From an uncultured Chitinophagaceae bacterium (GTDB lineage: Bacteria > Bacteroidota > Bacteroidia > Chitinophagales > Chitinophagaceae): DNA of 64,000 nucleotides. Shown piece after piece: positions 8,846-17,964 of the stretch. How positions within the stretch are numbered: the stretch's first letter is position 1; each line of letters begins with the position of its first letter. A program made the translations under genes and the position numbers. The stretch is taken from the NCBI GenBank assembly GCA_936908745.1, contig CAKZFX010000016.1:1-64000 (forward strand). Reading direction: 5' to 3'. A model generated the notes under the pieces. The model was not told where the DNA came from. It worked only from the letters and a program-made list of their open reading frames with translations, and made no database searches.

Positions 8846-9997
8846 TTAAAATATTTGGTTAAAAGTCCAGTTTTTTGCTCCGGCAACCTCTCTCTTTCTC
8901 CCATTATAGTAATAGTCTCCCGTTATTGAACTTGAAACCTGGTCAGGAGTATAGCTAACATTAGCCGACCTTTCGCCATAAGCTGCACTTGGATCGGTGG
9001 GATCATTGCAATCGTTGCAGGTAGATGTGTAATGGCTGGCCGATTTAAAATAACCACCATTGGGATGAGAAGCTATTTTTTTACCTTTTACGTTTTCCAT
9101 TGAGTTTACACCAGTGCCGGGTGCGGTTGAACTAAGTGGCCCACCGGAAGTATTATATACATGCCATGTCAATGTTCTGAATGCTTCATATCCATTTTCC
9201 TCGCCTCCGCCACCACCTTCCCCGGGTTGTTCTTCAGGCAGGTCATCACCCGAAGATCTGCAAACCAAGTAGGTGTAAAGCAACTCGCTTTCTATTATAT
9301 TGTCATTTTCATCATAAGTGACACGGAATACACCCCATACCTCGCAGTTCTGTCCTTCTGTTTTAGTGGCTGCTTGTTCAGCCGGTTTGTTTAACAGGCT
9401 TCCCCATAAGGCCTGCCAGCGGCCATCGCTGACCACAATCGCATCCAGTGTAGTGTATTCTTTATCATAAAAGAAAGCCTGCACATTCTGTATCCCGGCA
9501 GGCAGCTTTTTTGCTGCTATTTTCCGTTCAAAAAGCGTAGCCGCCAGTTGAACAGGATTGGCCGCCGGCTGGTTTTTTGTCAATAGCTCCACCACCTGCA
9601 TCTGCATCGGCGCACTGTTGTATTTGTAAAAGACAAAGGCCCGCTTTATAAAGTAGTTGTCTTTTAGCTTCAGCTCATCTTTTTGCAAAGGAACAAGTAC
9701 ATATTCCAGCTGGTCGGCGGAGCCGGTAATTGCTTTTGACCAATCCAGTTTTTTGGACAGTTTGTTCATTCTTGCCAATAGCCGTAGAGGAGATGTTTCA
9801 GGCAGTTCTGAAAACGGTTTTGCCAGCATCCGGCTTTCACCAGCCAATACGTTCGTGGAGAACCAGTTTTTGGCTTCGGCTACTGAGTTGTTGTCGAGCG
9901 TTACCCTGTCCGTTTTTTGACAGGCAACTAATAAAGTAAAGAGAAAGGCAACAGAAACGCTTTGTTCCCAAATAAGAAGAAGGGACTTTTTTTTCAT
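8846..9997 (-). CDS. hypothetical lipoprotein with Gly-rich linker
   Basis: A 383-aa exported protein with lipobox TLLVA-C (Cys26). Residues about 40-240 form an all-polar domain (WFSTNVLAGESRM, and VSDGRWQALWG near 194-204). A Gly/Glu linker (about 252-268: GEGGGGGEENG) separates it from a C-terminal region of about 115 aa with a CNDCND motif and aromatic residues ending in NWTFNQIF. I do not recognise the family. It is the first gene of a probable two-gene operon with the downstream lipoprotein. The linker plus C-terminal module layout suggests a surface-exposed domain, but this is inference. Confidence 0.72.
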   Translation of the reverse strand: MKKKSLLLIWEQSVSVAFLFTLLVACQKTDRVTLDNNSVAEAKNWFSTNVLAGESRMLAKPFSELPETSPLRLLARMNKLSKKLDWSKAITGSADQLEYVLVPLQKDELKLKDNYFIKRAFVFYKYNSAPMQMQVVELLTKNQPAANPVQLAATLFERKIAAKKLPAGIQNVQAFFYDKEYTTLDAIVVSDGRWQALWGSLLNKPAEQAATKTEGQNCEVWGVFRVTYDENDNIIESELLYTYLVCRSSGDDLPEEQPGEGGGGGEENGYEAFRTLTWHVYNTSGGPLSSTAPGTGVNSMENVKGKKIASHPNGGYFKSASHYTSTCNDCNDPTDPSAAYGERSANVSYTPDQVSSSITGDYYYNGRKREVAGAKNWTFNQIF

Positions 9998-10143
9998 ATT
10001 TTTTAAATTTTAGTAATTAAAAAAGTATGATCAAAGTCTTATGGTGGCTCTTGCCTATGTGAATTCTAAAGTAGTAAGTTTTTTATATAGAAAGCAATAA
10101 GGGTTTTCTGCATTTTTAATTGAAGGAAGATTGGTAACGTCTG

Positions 10144-11331
10144 TCAGTTCGTATTCATCCATTTCAAACAAACAGGTTTGCTGACCTTGATACGGTTACC
10201 TGTATCTGTCAGCAGGCCTGTTGCCTTATCTCTTTTAAACACCACGATCTCATCACTGTTTTGATTAGCGGCCAGTAAGAAGTTGCCGGAAGGGTCAATA
10301 CTAAAGTTGCGTGGTCCTTTGCCTAATGTGGATTGATGACCTAATGAACGAAGTTGTCCATTGGTTTCATTGATGCTGAAGATGGCAATGTTGTTAGAGC
10401 TTCCTCGGTTAGAAGCGTATAAAAACTTTCCATCGGGCGATACATGAATATCAGCACTGCCGATCGTTCCTTCAAAGTCTGGAGGCAGGGCAGAAATGTT
10501 TTGCTGTAAGTGCAGATCACCATTGCCGTGATAACTGTAAACAGAAATGCCGCCTGTCAGTTCTTCAATGAGGTACGCATATTTTCCGTTGGGATGAAAT
10601 TCAAAGTGGCGTGGTCCTGCACCGGCTTCCGTCATTTGAAAAGGAATTTTTGCCGGTTGCAGTTTTCCTTTCTTTTTGTTGAAGTAGTAGATCATCAGTT
10701 TGTCAATACCAAGATCAGGAACAAATAAGTAGTTGTTGTCAGGACTTAACACAGTCGCATGAACATGCGGCACTGTTTGCCGCTCTGTGTTTACACTGTA
10801 ACCGGTATGTTGAATCGTTTGTTTGGGCGCTTCCAGCTGACCGTTCTTTTTTGTTTTCAATACGGCTAATGAACCGGAACTGTAGTTGCCTGCAAATACC
10901 CATTTACCTGTTTTGTCAATGGCCACATAGCAAGGGTGTTTGCCACCGGATGATTGTTTATTTAAAGCGGTAAGCGTTCCTGTTTTTTTATCAAAAGAGA
11001 AAGAAGCAACACTGCCTCCGGTCGTGTGTTGAGTGCTGTCTGCATTTTCATTTACAGCATACACATATTTTTCATTGGGAGAAACCGCTAAGAAAGAAGG
11101 GTTGGAGGTTTTCACACTGCCGACCGGCGTAGCTGCACCTGTGGTCTCATTAAATTTATATACATAAATGCCCTCACTTGTTCCTGAAGTGTAGGTGCCG
11201 ATCAGCAAGTATTTTTCAGCCGATTTTTGGGCCCCGGAAGTCAATACTTGTAAAAGCAGCACAACGGCTGTCAACGTTCTAAGCCGGGAGTTTTTCAAGT
11301 GCTGTAATAATGCGTTGATAAGTTTCTTCAT
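10144..11331 (-). CDS. 6-phosphogluconolactonase-type beta-propeller lactonase
   Basis: Seven-bladed propeller of the lactonase family (PF10282 type), 395 aa from ATG 11331. The blades repeat the pattern YVANYSSG / LFVPDLG / HPNGKYAYL / SPDGKFLYASNRG, and the fold ends with SGNFLLAANQNSD and VFKRD. The first 53 bp overlap purC. An alternative TTG at 11298 would give MKNSRLRTLTAVVLLLQ..., a well-formed signal peptide, and reduce the overlap. Either way the enzyme looks exported, so it may act on periplasmic sugar lactones rather than in the cytoplasmic pentose phosphate pathway. Family assignment is firm; the true substrate is not known. Confidence 0.82.
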   Translation of the reverse strand: MKKLINALLQHLKNSRLRTLTAVVLLLQVLTSGAQKSAEKYLLIGTYTSGTSEGIYVYKFNETTGAATPVGSVKTSNPSFLAVSPNEKYVYAVNENADSTQHTTGGSVASFSFDKKTGTLTALNKQSSGGKHPCYVAIDKTGKWVFAGNYSSGSLAVLKTKKNGQLEAPKQTIQHTGYSVNTERQTVPHVHATVLSPDNNYLFVPDLGIDKLMIYYFNKKKGKLQPAKIPFQMTEAGAGPRHFEFHPNGKYAYLIEELTGGISVYSYHGNGDLHLQQNISALPPDFEGTIGSADIHVSPDGKFLYASNRGSSNNIAIFSINETNGQLRSLGHQSTLGKGPRNFSIDPSGNFLLAANQNSDEIVVFKRDKATGLLTDTGNRIKVSKPVCLKWMNTN

Positions 11332-12208
11332 CTGATAGTTTTTCGGGAGTAAATTTTTCGCCGATCACTTTTTCATACAGTTCAATGTAACGGTTGGAAA
11401 TGGTACTGATCCATTCGTCTTTCATTTCCGGAACGGTTTGACCTTCTTTGCCCATAAAGTCATTAGCGATCAGCCATTCTCTTACAAATTCCTTGCTCAA
11501 TTGTTTCTGGCGTTCGCCTTTTTCCTGTCTTTCTTCAAAACCATCGGCATAGAAGTAACGGGAACTGTCGGGTGTATGAATTTCGTCCATCAGGCAGATC
11601 GTGTCGCCGATTTTTCCAAATTCATATTTGGTATCAACCAAAATCAGGCCCTGTTTGGCAGCGATTTCTTTGCCACGGGCAAATAGTTGCTGTGTGTATT
11701 GTTCCAGCACTTTCCAGTCTTCGGCAGAAGCCAGTCCTTGTGCAATGATCTCTTCTTTACTGATGTCCTCGTCATGTCCCTCGGCCGCTTTGGTGCTGGG
11801 AGTTATGATCGGGGTGGGGAAGTAGTCATTTTCTTTCATCCCTTCGGGCATGGTAACGCCACAAAGCACCCTTTTGCCGGCAGCGTAAGTTCTCCAGGCA
11901 TGGCCGGTCAGGTTGCCACGCACCACCATTTCAATTTTGAAGGGTTCGCAGCGGTTGCCGATGGAAACATTGGGCGCCGGGCTGCTCAGCAGCCAGTTGG
12001 GGCAAATGTCTTTGGTAGCATTGAGCATATAGGCCGCAATCTGGTTCAGCACCTGTCCTTTGAAGGGGATCGGGCGGGGCAAAATCACGTCAAAAGCCGA
12101 AATCCGGTCCGAAGCCACCATCACGAGGGTGCCGGCACCGATACTATACACGTCGCGGACCTTGCCGCGGTAAAAGTTTGTCTGGTTTGGGAAAGAAAAT
12201 TGAGCCAT
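11279..12208 (-). CDS. purC: phosphoribosylaminoimidazole-succinocarboxamide synthase
   Basis: SAICAR synthase of 309 aa (long, eukaryote/yeast-like form common in Bacteroidota). It catalyses ATP-dependent joining of aspartate to CAIR in purine synthesis. Visible motifs: RGKVRDVY (14-21) nucleotide binding, SDRISAFD, VVRGNLTGHAW for CAIR binding, LVDTKYEFG and LMDEIHTPDSSRY near residue 215. Start and length are normal. Its last codons overlap the lactonase reading frame. A cytosolic housekeeping enzyme. Confidence 0.96.
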   Translation of the reverse strand: MAQFSFPNQTNFYRGKVRDVYSIGAGTLVMVASDRISAFDVILPRPIPFKGQVLNQIAAYMLNATKDICPNWLLSSPAPNVSIGNRCEPFKIEMVVRGNLTGHAWRTYAAGKRVLCGVTMPEGMKENDYFPTPIITPSTKAAEGHDEDISKEEIIAQGLASAEDWKVLEQYTQQLFARGKEIAAKQGLILVDTKYEFGKIGDTICLMDEIHTPDSSRYFYADGFEERQEKGERQKQLSKEFVREWLIANDFMGKEGQTVPEMKDEWISTISNRYIELYEKVIGEKFTPEKLSDEETYQRIITALEKLPA

Positions 12209-12283
12209 GGCCGAAAGTAATTAAGGGTTCAAATTTAGGCCGTTCCGGGGTGACTTAAGATTTCAACATTTTATCCTTTCTGC

Positions 12284-12302
12284 CTAAAAATTAAATTTTT
12301 AG
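12284..12302. promoter_or_regulatory. 19-bp AT-rich palindrome upstream of TonB receptor
   Basis: CTAAAAATT-A-AATTTTTAG is a perfect inverted repeat 57 bp before the receptor start and 76 bp before purC on the other strand. It could be an operator or simply AT-rich promoter DNA; no regulator is known. Confidence 0.35.
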
Positions 12303-12358
12303 ATAACTTATACAATGCTTATTTTTCCGCCAAATTCCAAAACTTAAATTGCCAATTT

Positions 12359-15300
12359 ATGAGAAAAAGCTACCGCTTTTTAACTACCTGGCTGATGGCT
12401 CTCTTATTGTCGTTTGCTGCTGCTGCCCAAACTGTAAAAATTTCGGGTACCGTGCGCAACAGTACCAGTAAAGATGCCGTACCCGCTGTTTCTGTTGTGG
12501 TTAAGGGAACCAGCCAGGGCACATTCACCAATTCCGATGGAGATTATAGCATTAATGTGACCAAGTTGCCCGTTGTGCTCGTGTTTACGTCTGTTAACTA
12601 CGACACTTACGAAGTAACTGTAAGCGATGCATCTGCCAAAGTAGATGTTGATTTTAACCCTAATACAACGATGGGACAGGAAGTGGTGGTATCTGCTTCC
12701 CGTACTTCACAGCGTTACCTGGAGGCTCCCGTAACGGTGGAGCGATTAAGCTCATCTGTTCTCCGCAACATAGCCGCTCCTAACTATTATGAAGCAATTG
12801 CCAACCTGAAAGGGGTGGATATGCATACAGCGAGTTTATCATTCCGCACGCCAACCACCCGTGGTTTCGTGAGCAGTGGTAACACCCGCCTGAACCAGTT
12901 GATCGATGGTATGGACAACCAGGCACCCGGTCTGAATTTCTCAGTGGGTGGTGTGATCGGTCTTACCGAACTGGATGTTGACAACATCGAGCTGTTGTCA
13001 GGTGCTTCTTCTGCACTTTATGGCTCTGGTGGTATGAACGGTACTTTGTTGCTGACCAGCAAAAGCCCTTTCAAGTACAAAGGTCTTAGCTATAATATCA
13101 AACAAGGTATCATGCACGTAGATGGTAAACAACGCAAAGCGGCTCCTTATTATGACTGGAGTTTCCGTTGGGCAAATACCATTGGTAAAAACAACCGCTG
13201 GGCTTTCAAAATCGCCGGTCAGTTGACAAAAGGCAGCGATTGGCAAGCGGATGATTACAGGAATAAAAGAATTGACGAAACAGGCTTGTTCGCTGTTGCT
13301 GCCGGCAACCGTGGTAATACGCCTGATTATAATGGTATCAACGTTTACGGTGATGAAACGGCTGTAAATATCCCTGCATTGTCAGGCGTATTACAGTCAA
13401 CTATCAATAATGGCGTATTGCAATTGTCTGGTGGTACTGTAAACCTGAACACAACCGCTACTGGCTATTTTGGTTTGCTGGGCAACCCTGCTTACCCAAC
13501 TAATACACAGGTAGCAAATTATTTAGCATTGTATGCTTCTAACCCTACGTTGCAGCAGGCTGCACAGTTGCACCTGCCTTTTTTCCTGGGTAATACCCGC
13601 AATTATTTCGGCCAAACAGCGGCTGACCGTACTGCGAACAACGTAACAAGAACAGGTTACGAAGAGAAGTACCTTGTTGATTATAACAACCTGAACGCAA
13701 AGTTCACTGGTGCTTTACATTATAAAATCACTGAAAACATCGAGGCTTCTTTGAGTTCTTATATCGGTACGGGTACCACTGTTTATACAGGTGCTGACCG
13801 TTATTCATTGAGAAACCTGAAGATGGCTCAACATAAAGCGGAAGTAAGAGCGAAAAACTGGTTTATCCGTGGTTATACCACACAGGAAAATGCCGGTGAA
13901 TCTTATAACGCTTCTGCTGCCGGTGCTTTCATCAATGAGGCATGGAAGTCAACAGCGCCTAATGCTTCATTAGGTCTTGCTGGTATTTCTTCTTCCTGGA
14001 TCGGTCAGTATATCCTGACGTATTCCGAAACATTGCGTCAATCAGGCGCTGCCGGCTCTCCAATGAGCATGATGCAGTTGCACAGCGCTGCCCGTTCTTC
14101 TGCCGATGTAGGCCGTTTGATTCCGGGTACACCTGCGTTTGAAAATGCATTAAAACAAATCCGTTCTACGCCTATCAAGAATGGTGGTGCGTTGTTCTTA
14201 GATAAAACAGACCTGTGGGCTGCTGAAGGCCAGTTGAACCTGTCTGAAGTAGCTGGTTTCAATGATATGGTGGAAGTGATCACAGGCGTTCAGTGGAAAC
14301 AGTATGTATTGAATTCACAAGGAACCTTGTTTAATGATAACGTGGATTCGCTGAATACATTGAATCCTGCTATCAGCCCAAGCGGTTATGTGCAGGTGCC
14401 AAACAGGGGCAACATTAAAGTAAACGAAGTGGGTGGCTACATCCAGTTGCGTAAAAAACTGTTTGAAGATGTACTGACATTGAGCGGTTCAGTTCGTTAT
14501 GATAAACAAACCAATTTCAAAGGCAAGTTCACACCACGTGTGACGGCTATGATCAAAGTGGCAAGGGACAACAATATCCGTTTGTCTTACCAGACAGCGT
14601 ATCGTTTCCCAACTATGCAAAACCAATACATCGCTTTATCTACGGGTACTGCGTTGCTGATCGGTGCTTTGCCTGAGTTCCAGCAGTATTACAAATTGAA
14701 CCAGGCCCCATTCCAGGGCTACACTGCTGCAAGTATTGTTAAAGCAAGAACAACAGGTCTGACTTCTGACCTTGTAGTGGCTAATTATAAAGAAGTAAAT
14801 CCTGAAACGGTAAGTTCTTTTGAAGTAGGTTATAAAGGTGTATTGGCTAAGAAGTTATTGGTTGATGCCTATGTGTATTACAGCCAGTACCAGGATTTCC
14901 TTGCTACTGTAGTGGTAGGACAATCTAAAAACGGAAGCACTACCGGTCTCCTGTCGCCATTCACTACAACAAATATCTCTTACACACAGAATTCTCCTGA
15001 TAAAGTGAAAGCGCTGGGTTGGGGTATCGGTTTGGATTATAATTTCTTCAAGAATTATTACCTGACTGGTAACGTATTCTCTGACGAACTGAGAGATGTT
15101 CCTGTTGGTTTGGTTACATTCTTCAATGCGCCGAAGTATCGTTTCAATATCGGCTTGCGTAATGATAATGTTTACAAAGGACTTGGTTTTAACGCTATCG
15201 TAAAATGGCAGGATAATAACTATTACGAAGGAACTTTCGTAAAAGGAACGCTGCCTTATTTTGCCTGGGTTGATGCACAGGTTAGCTACCGCCCGGCGGG

Positions 15301-15421
15301 TACTAAGAGTGTGTTCCGTGTAGGTGGTACTAACTTAGGTAACAACTACTATCGCACTGGTTATGGTAGCCCTTATGTTGGCGGCCTGTACTATGTTAGC
15401 TATGGTTACAATATCTTCTAA
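12359..15421 (+). CDS. TonB-dependent receptor (large, carboxypeptidase-like N-domain)
   Basis: Outer-membrane receptor of 1020 aa with signal peptide (about 1-23, ending SFAAAAQ), carboxypeptidase-regulatory-like domain (about 27-105, ISGTVRNSTSKDAVPAVSV), plug (about 115-225, RGFVSSGNTRLNQLIDGMD and LYGSGGMNGTLL) and barrel ending FRVGGTNLGNNYY...SYGYNIF. The length is SusC-like, but no SusD partner follows; the gene is monocistronic, with a strong terminator behind it. Substrate unknown. Confidence 0.92.
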   Translation: MRKSYRFLTTWLMALLLSFAAAAQTVKISGTVRNSTSKDAVPAVSVVVKGTSQGTFTNSDGDYSINVTKLPVVLVFTSVNYDTYEVTVSDASAKVDVDFNPNTTMGQEVVVSASRTSQRYLEAPVTVERLSSSVLRNIAAPNYYEAIANLKGVDMHTASLSFRTPTTRGFVSSGNTRLNQLIDGMDNQAPGLNFSVGGVIGLTELDVDNIELLSGASSALYGSGGMNGTLLLTSKSPFKYKGLSYNIKQGIMHVDGKQRKAAPYYDWSFRWANTIGKNNRWAFKIAGQLTKGSDWQADDYRNKRIDETGLFAVAAGNRGNTPDYNGINVYGDETAVNIPALSGVLQSTINNGVLQLSGGTVNLNTTATGYFGLLGNPAYPTNTQVANYLALYASNPTLQQAAQLHLPFFLGNTRNYFGQTAADRTANNVTRTGYEEKYLVDYNNLNAKFTGALHYKITENIEASLSSYIGTGTTVYTGADRYSLRNLKMAQHKAEVRAKNWFIRGYTTQENAGESYNASAAGAFINEAWKSTAPNASLGLAGISSSWIGQYILTYSETLRQSGAAGSPMSMMQLHSAARSSADVGRLIPGTPAFENALKQIRSTPIKNGGALFLDKTDLWAAEGQLNLSEVAGFNDMVEVITGVQWKQYVLNSQGTLFNDNVDSLNTLNPAISPSGYVQVPNRGNIKVNEVGGYIQLRKKLFEDVLTLSGSVRYDKQTNFKGKFTPRVTAMIKVARDNNIRLSYQTAYRFPTMQNQYIALSTGTALLIGALPEFQQYYKLNQAPFQGYTAASIVKARTTGLTSDLVVANYKEVNPETVSSFEVGYKGVLAKKLLVDAYVYYSQYQDFLATVVVGQSKNGSTTGLLSPFTTTNISYTQNSPDKVKALGWGIGLDYNFFKNYYLTGNVFSDELRDVPVGLVTFFNAPKYRFNIGLRNDNVYKGLGFNAIVKWQDNNYYEGTFVKGTLPYFAWVDAQVSYRPAGTKSVFRVGGTNLGNNYYRTGYGSPYVGGLYYVSYGYNIF

Positions 15422-15445
15422 AAGAAATTGGGTTTAATAAGTAAG

Positions 15446-15478
15446 AAGGCCTCCGGTACGGGGGCCTTTTCTTTTTTG
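15446..15478 (+). terminator. rho-independent terminator after TonB receptor
   Basis: AAGGCC...GGCCTTTT stem around GTAC, followed by TTTTCTTTTTT, 25 bp after the receptor stop codon. Confidence 0.85.
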
Positions 15479-15483
15479 GTTCC

Positions 15484-15650
15484 CACTAAGGCACGAAGGA
15501 GCACAAAGGTTTAACCGCTAACCTGCCTGTCGGCAGACAGGGGCGCAAGGGCGCAAAGTTTTTATGTGTCAGTGATGATTTGTCTGCTGCAAAGCAGGTC
15601 TACATAGCCTGCGGGAGTTTGTTTTCTTTGTGCTTCTTAGTGGCTTTGTG
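15484..15650. repeat. dispersed CACAAAG-type repeat with REP-like hairpin
   Basis: Word-like repeat with GGCACGAAGGAGCACAAAGG, GGGCGCAAGGGCGCAAAG and later TTTGTGCTTCTTAGTGGCTTTGTGGG. The interval 15482-15747 holds this family and a period-7 array, and no gene. Confidence 0.65.
15522..15543 (+). repeat. 22-bp REP-like hairpin, copy 1
   Basis: Contains CCTGTC-GGCA-GACAGG, a perfect 6-bp stem. The whole 22 bp reappears as its exact reverse complement at 19626-19647. Confidence 0.75.
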
Positions 15651-15669
15651 GGAAATGTTTTTTACACGT

Positions 15670-15746
15670 TAATCAGCATATTCAGAAAGGAAGGAAACTT
15701 CAATAAAACACGAACTCCCGGCTCATGACTAAGGACTCCCGACTTT
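15670..15746 (-). repeat. 3'-end element: conserved spacer plus AGTC array
   Basis: Read on the minus strand it starts 1-2 bp after the stop of the 15748-16671 gene: AAGTCGGGAGTCCTTAGTC, then a GAGTTCGTG-containing spacer ending CTGATTAA. The spacer is homologous to 52151-52200, where it also follows an AGTC array. Confidence 0.65.
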
Positions 15747-15747
15747 C

Positions 15748-16671
15748 CTAAGAGAGTGTTTTAGAAGTCTGCCCGATCCTGTAGCCATTATGATACACCT
15801 GCATCGTGTAAGGCCCTTTGATAAATTTATCAGGATCAAGGGAGAAGAGGATGCGTTTGGATTCTCCTTTTTCATAGTCAAAACGGATGCGCAGGGTATA
15901 AGGCTTTTTGCCTTCGCCTTTGGTGTCAATCGTTTTTGAATCCCATACCGGATTTTGTAGTATTTGCCCGTCGGGGCCGGTGATGACGACATAGACATCA
16001 GCGTCATTCATTTGATTGACATTGTTCTGAACCAAGAAAGAAAGGATAAATTTCTCCGCTTTTTTTGCCGATGAGACATCTGTTTCTTTGGATCCTTTTC
16101 TCGAGACGGCCGACAGTTTTAGTTCAGAAGCCACGAATACAGAAGCAAGGTTGATCTTTTCCCGGAGGCTTTTATTTTCTTCATCCAGCTTCGTGATATT
16201 GTCTTCCAGCCCACGCATATCGCCATTGAGCTGGGCAAGAATGCTGTTGAGCCGGTTACGCTCTTCCTCCATGCTGCTGTTCTGTTTTTTCAATCCCTGC
16301 ACCATGCCTTGCAGTTCGTCTATTTTCCGGCGGGCGAGGTCCAGCTCTTCTTTGGTGATGCCCCGTTTGCTGAGGATGCCGCCAATTTCTTTTTTCAGGT
16401 TTTGTATCTGAGCCACTTTATCACCAAGCTGTGATTGAAGCGAGTCGGCACTGCTGACCGAAGAGTCGAGGCGTGAGCCAAGATCATTCAATGTAACCCT
16501 GTATATTTTTTGAAGTGAGTCAGAAACCCCTTGCGCCACGGCAATAGAGTCTTTGATAAAGATTTCATTGCGTCGCCTGGTGTATTGGGTTTTGTCGTAG
16601 AGGTGATAAATCCAGGTGCTGATAAGGCCCAGGGCAAGCAACATTAACAGGACAGGTTTGGGATCTTTCAT
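15748..16671 (-). CDS. coiled-coil inner-membrane protein, paralogue 1
   Basis: A 307-aa protein with one N-terminal membrane segment (about 7-23, VLLMLLALGLISTWIYHLY), a long coiled coil (about 40-175, SLQKIYRVTL...LDEENKSLREKI) and a C-terminal beta-rich domain (about 176-307) with VVITGPDGQIL and VYHNGYRIGQ. The C-domain is clearly similar to that of the neighbouring gene (16800-17780), so the pair arose by tandem duplication. It probably projects the coiled coil and C-domain into the periplasm. Function unknown. A bidirectional terminator separates the copies. Confidence 0.82.
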   Translation of the reverse strand: MKDPKPVLLMLLALGLISTWIYHLYDKTQYTRRRNEIFIKDSIAVAQGVSDSLQKIYRVTLNDLGSRLDSSVSSADSLQSQLGDKVAQIQNLKKEIGGILSKRGITKEELDLARRKIDELQGMVQGLKKQNSSMEEERNRLNSILAQLNGDMRGLEDNITKLDEENKSLREKINLASVFVASELKLSAVSRKGSKETDVSSAKKAEKFILSFLVQNNVNQMNDADVYVVITGPDGQILQNPVWDSKTIDTKGEGKKPYTLRIRFDYEKGESKRILFSLDPDKFIKGPYTMQVYHNGYRIGQTSKTLS

Positions 16672-16741
16672 GGTGATTCAAGCTAATGAATAAGTGGAAA
16701 GAGGGCCGTAAAAAGATTGCACATTGTGGAAAACTCAAAAG

Positions 16742-16774
16742 AAAAACCGTCTGCCCGGGAGGGAGACGGTTTTC
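16742..16774 (-). terminator. terminator between the coiled-coil paralogues
   Basis: AAAACCGTCT / AGACGGTTTT stem, with T-runs on both strands. It lies just downstream of the 16800-17780 gene, so the two paralogues are probably separate transcription units. Confidence 0.8.
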
Positions 16775-16799
16775 TTTGCAGGAGTTTATACAACTGCTT

Positions 16800-17780
16800 T
16801 TAACCGAATAAACCACCTTTTTTAAGACTTCTTACGCCTTCGCCGATTTTGAAGCCATTATGATATATTTCGATCCTGTAGTCACCAGTCTGGAAATCAG
16901 TCTGGCGGATAGGGAACTGCAATGGTTTGCGTGTTCCTTGCTCATATTCTACCGGGATACGTGTTGTAAATGATTTGTCGCCTTCTGTACGTGTTGCAAA
17001 GCTTGCAGAACCCAAACCAGCATCAGTCAGTACTTTACCATCAGGACCTGTTACGATGATATACATATCAGCAGGACCCGATTTAGCGATACGGTTTTCT
17101 ACATCAAAAGAAACCACCAGTTTGTCTACTCTTTTAGCGGTAGTGGTTGTTTTTTCTTTACCACTTCTTTTTTCATTTACCGCTTTGATCTGGATATTAG
17201 AAGCGCTGAATGTAGAAGCTACGTCAACCGTTCTTTCCAGTTCTTCTTTTTGTGTAGTGGTGCTTTCGAGGTTTTGCGTAAGATCCGCTTTTTCCTGTGT
17301 CAATACAGTATTAGAGGCTGTCAGCTCCTGGTTTTCACCAGTCAGTCTTGCTACTTCTTGTTCAAGACCAGCGATCTGGTTGTTCAGGTTGGCAATCATC
17401 CCTTGTGCTCTTTTCAGATCAGCTGCTGTTGCGTTTTTATCATTCAGAATTCTTTTGATCTCTGCTTTGTTAGCGTCGATTTGTTTTTGCAATTCTGATT
17501 TGTCGCCTTGCAGGCTGTTGTTAGCGCCGGTGATAGAGTCTAAGCGCATTTCAGCATCATCATACATTGCTTTCAATGAGTCTCTTTGAGACATATAGGA
17601 AGTAACCTGCGTTTGTGTTTGCTCGATTTCTTTTTTGTTGTTCTCTTTGTTGATAAGGACATAAGCCCATGTACCTAAAAGGGCAACAGCCAATACAGCG
17701 ATGATGGCATTTCTACCGCCTTTATTGCTTTTTGGAGGCTGACTCTGCGGAGTCGCTGACGGATAATTTGTGTTTGTCAT
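16800..17780 (-). CDS. coiled-coil inner-membrane protein, paralogue 2
   Basis: A 326-aa protein: Pro/Gln/Ser-rich cytoplasmic tip (1-24), one membrane segment (about 25-45, NAIIAVLAVALLGTWAYVLI), a coiled coil (about 50-190, LQGDKSELQKQIDANKAEIK and LTGENQELTASNTVLTQEK) and a C-domain (about 190-326) with IIVTGPDGKVL and IYHNGFKIGEG. It shares domain order and the C-terminal motif with 15748-16671. Unknown function; it may bind the cell wall or partner proteins through the C-domain (inference). Confidence 0.84.
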   Translation of the reverse strand: MTNTNYPSATPQSQPPKSNKGGRNAIIAVLAVALLGTWAYVLINKENNKKEIEQTQTQVTSYMSQRDSLKAMYDDAEMRLDSITGANNSLQGDKSELQKQIDANKAEIKRILNDKNATAADLKRAQGMIANLNNQIAGLEQEVARLTGENQELTASNTVLTQEKADLTQNLESTTTQKEELERTVDVASTFSASNIQIKAVNEKRSGKEKTTTTAKRVDKLVVSFDVENRIAKSGPADMYIIVTGPDGKVLTDAGLGSASFATRTEGDKSFTTRIPVEYEQGTRKPLQFPIRQTDFQTGDYRIEIYHNGFKIGEGVRSLKKGGLFG

Positions 17781-17950
17781 ACTGATGGGTTTAAAAATTT
17801 ATAAATGATTTATTCTTTTAATCAGAAGCGAGTTTTTCAAAACTCCACTGAATTCGTACGGCACAGCAATTTCCGAAAACCGTGCCAGAAAGGCCGGGTT
17901 GCAAGGCGAAACGTTAATTATTTGTTGACATCTTTGAGCGTGAAAGCCTG

Positions 17951-17958
17951 TATCTTAG
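17951..17958 (+). promoter_or_regulatory. candidate -7 element for holA
   Basis: TATCTTAG, one base from the Bacteroidota TAnnTTTG consensus, only 6 bp before the holA ATG; the message would be nearly leaderless. No well-spaced -33 TTTG is visible. Confidence 0.3.
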
Positions 17959-17964
17959 CGGCTT

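Noticed and set aside
12359..15421. SusC of a polysaccharide utilisation locus
   Set aside because: No SusD gene or glycan enzymes follow; a strong terminator ends the unit.
16927..17589. 220-codon plus-strand frame opposite the coiled-coil gene
   Set aside because: Antisense of a low-complexity coiled coil; no domain and no promoter.
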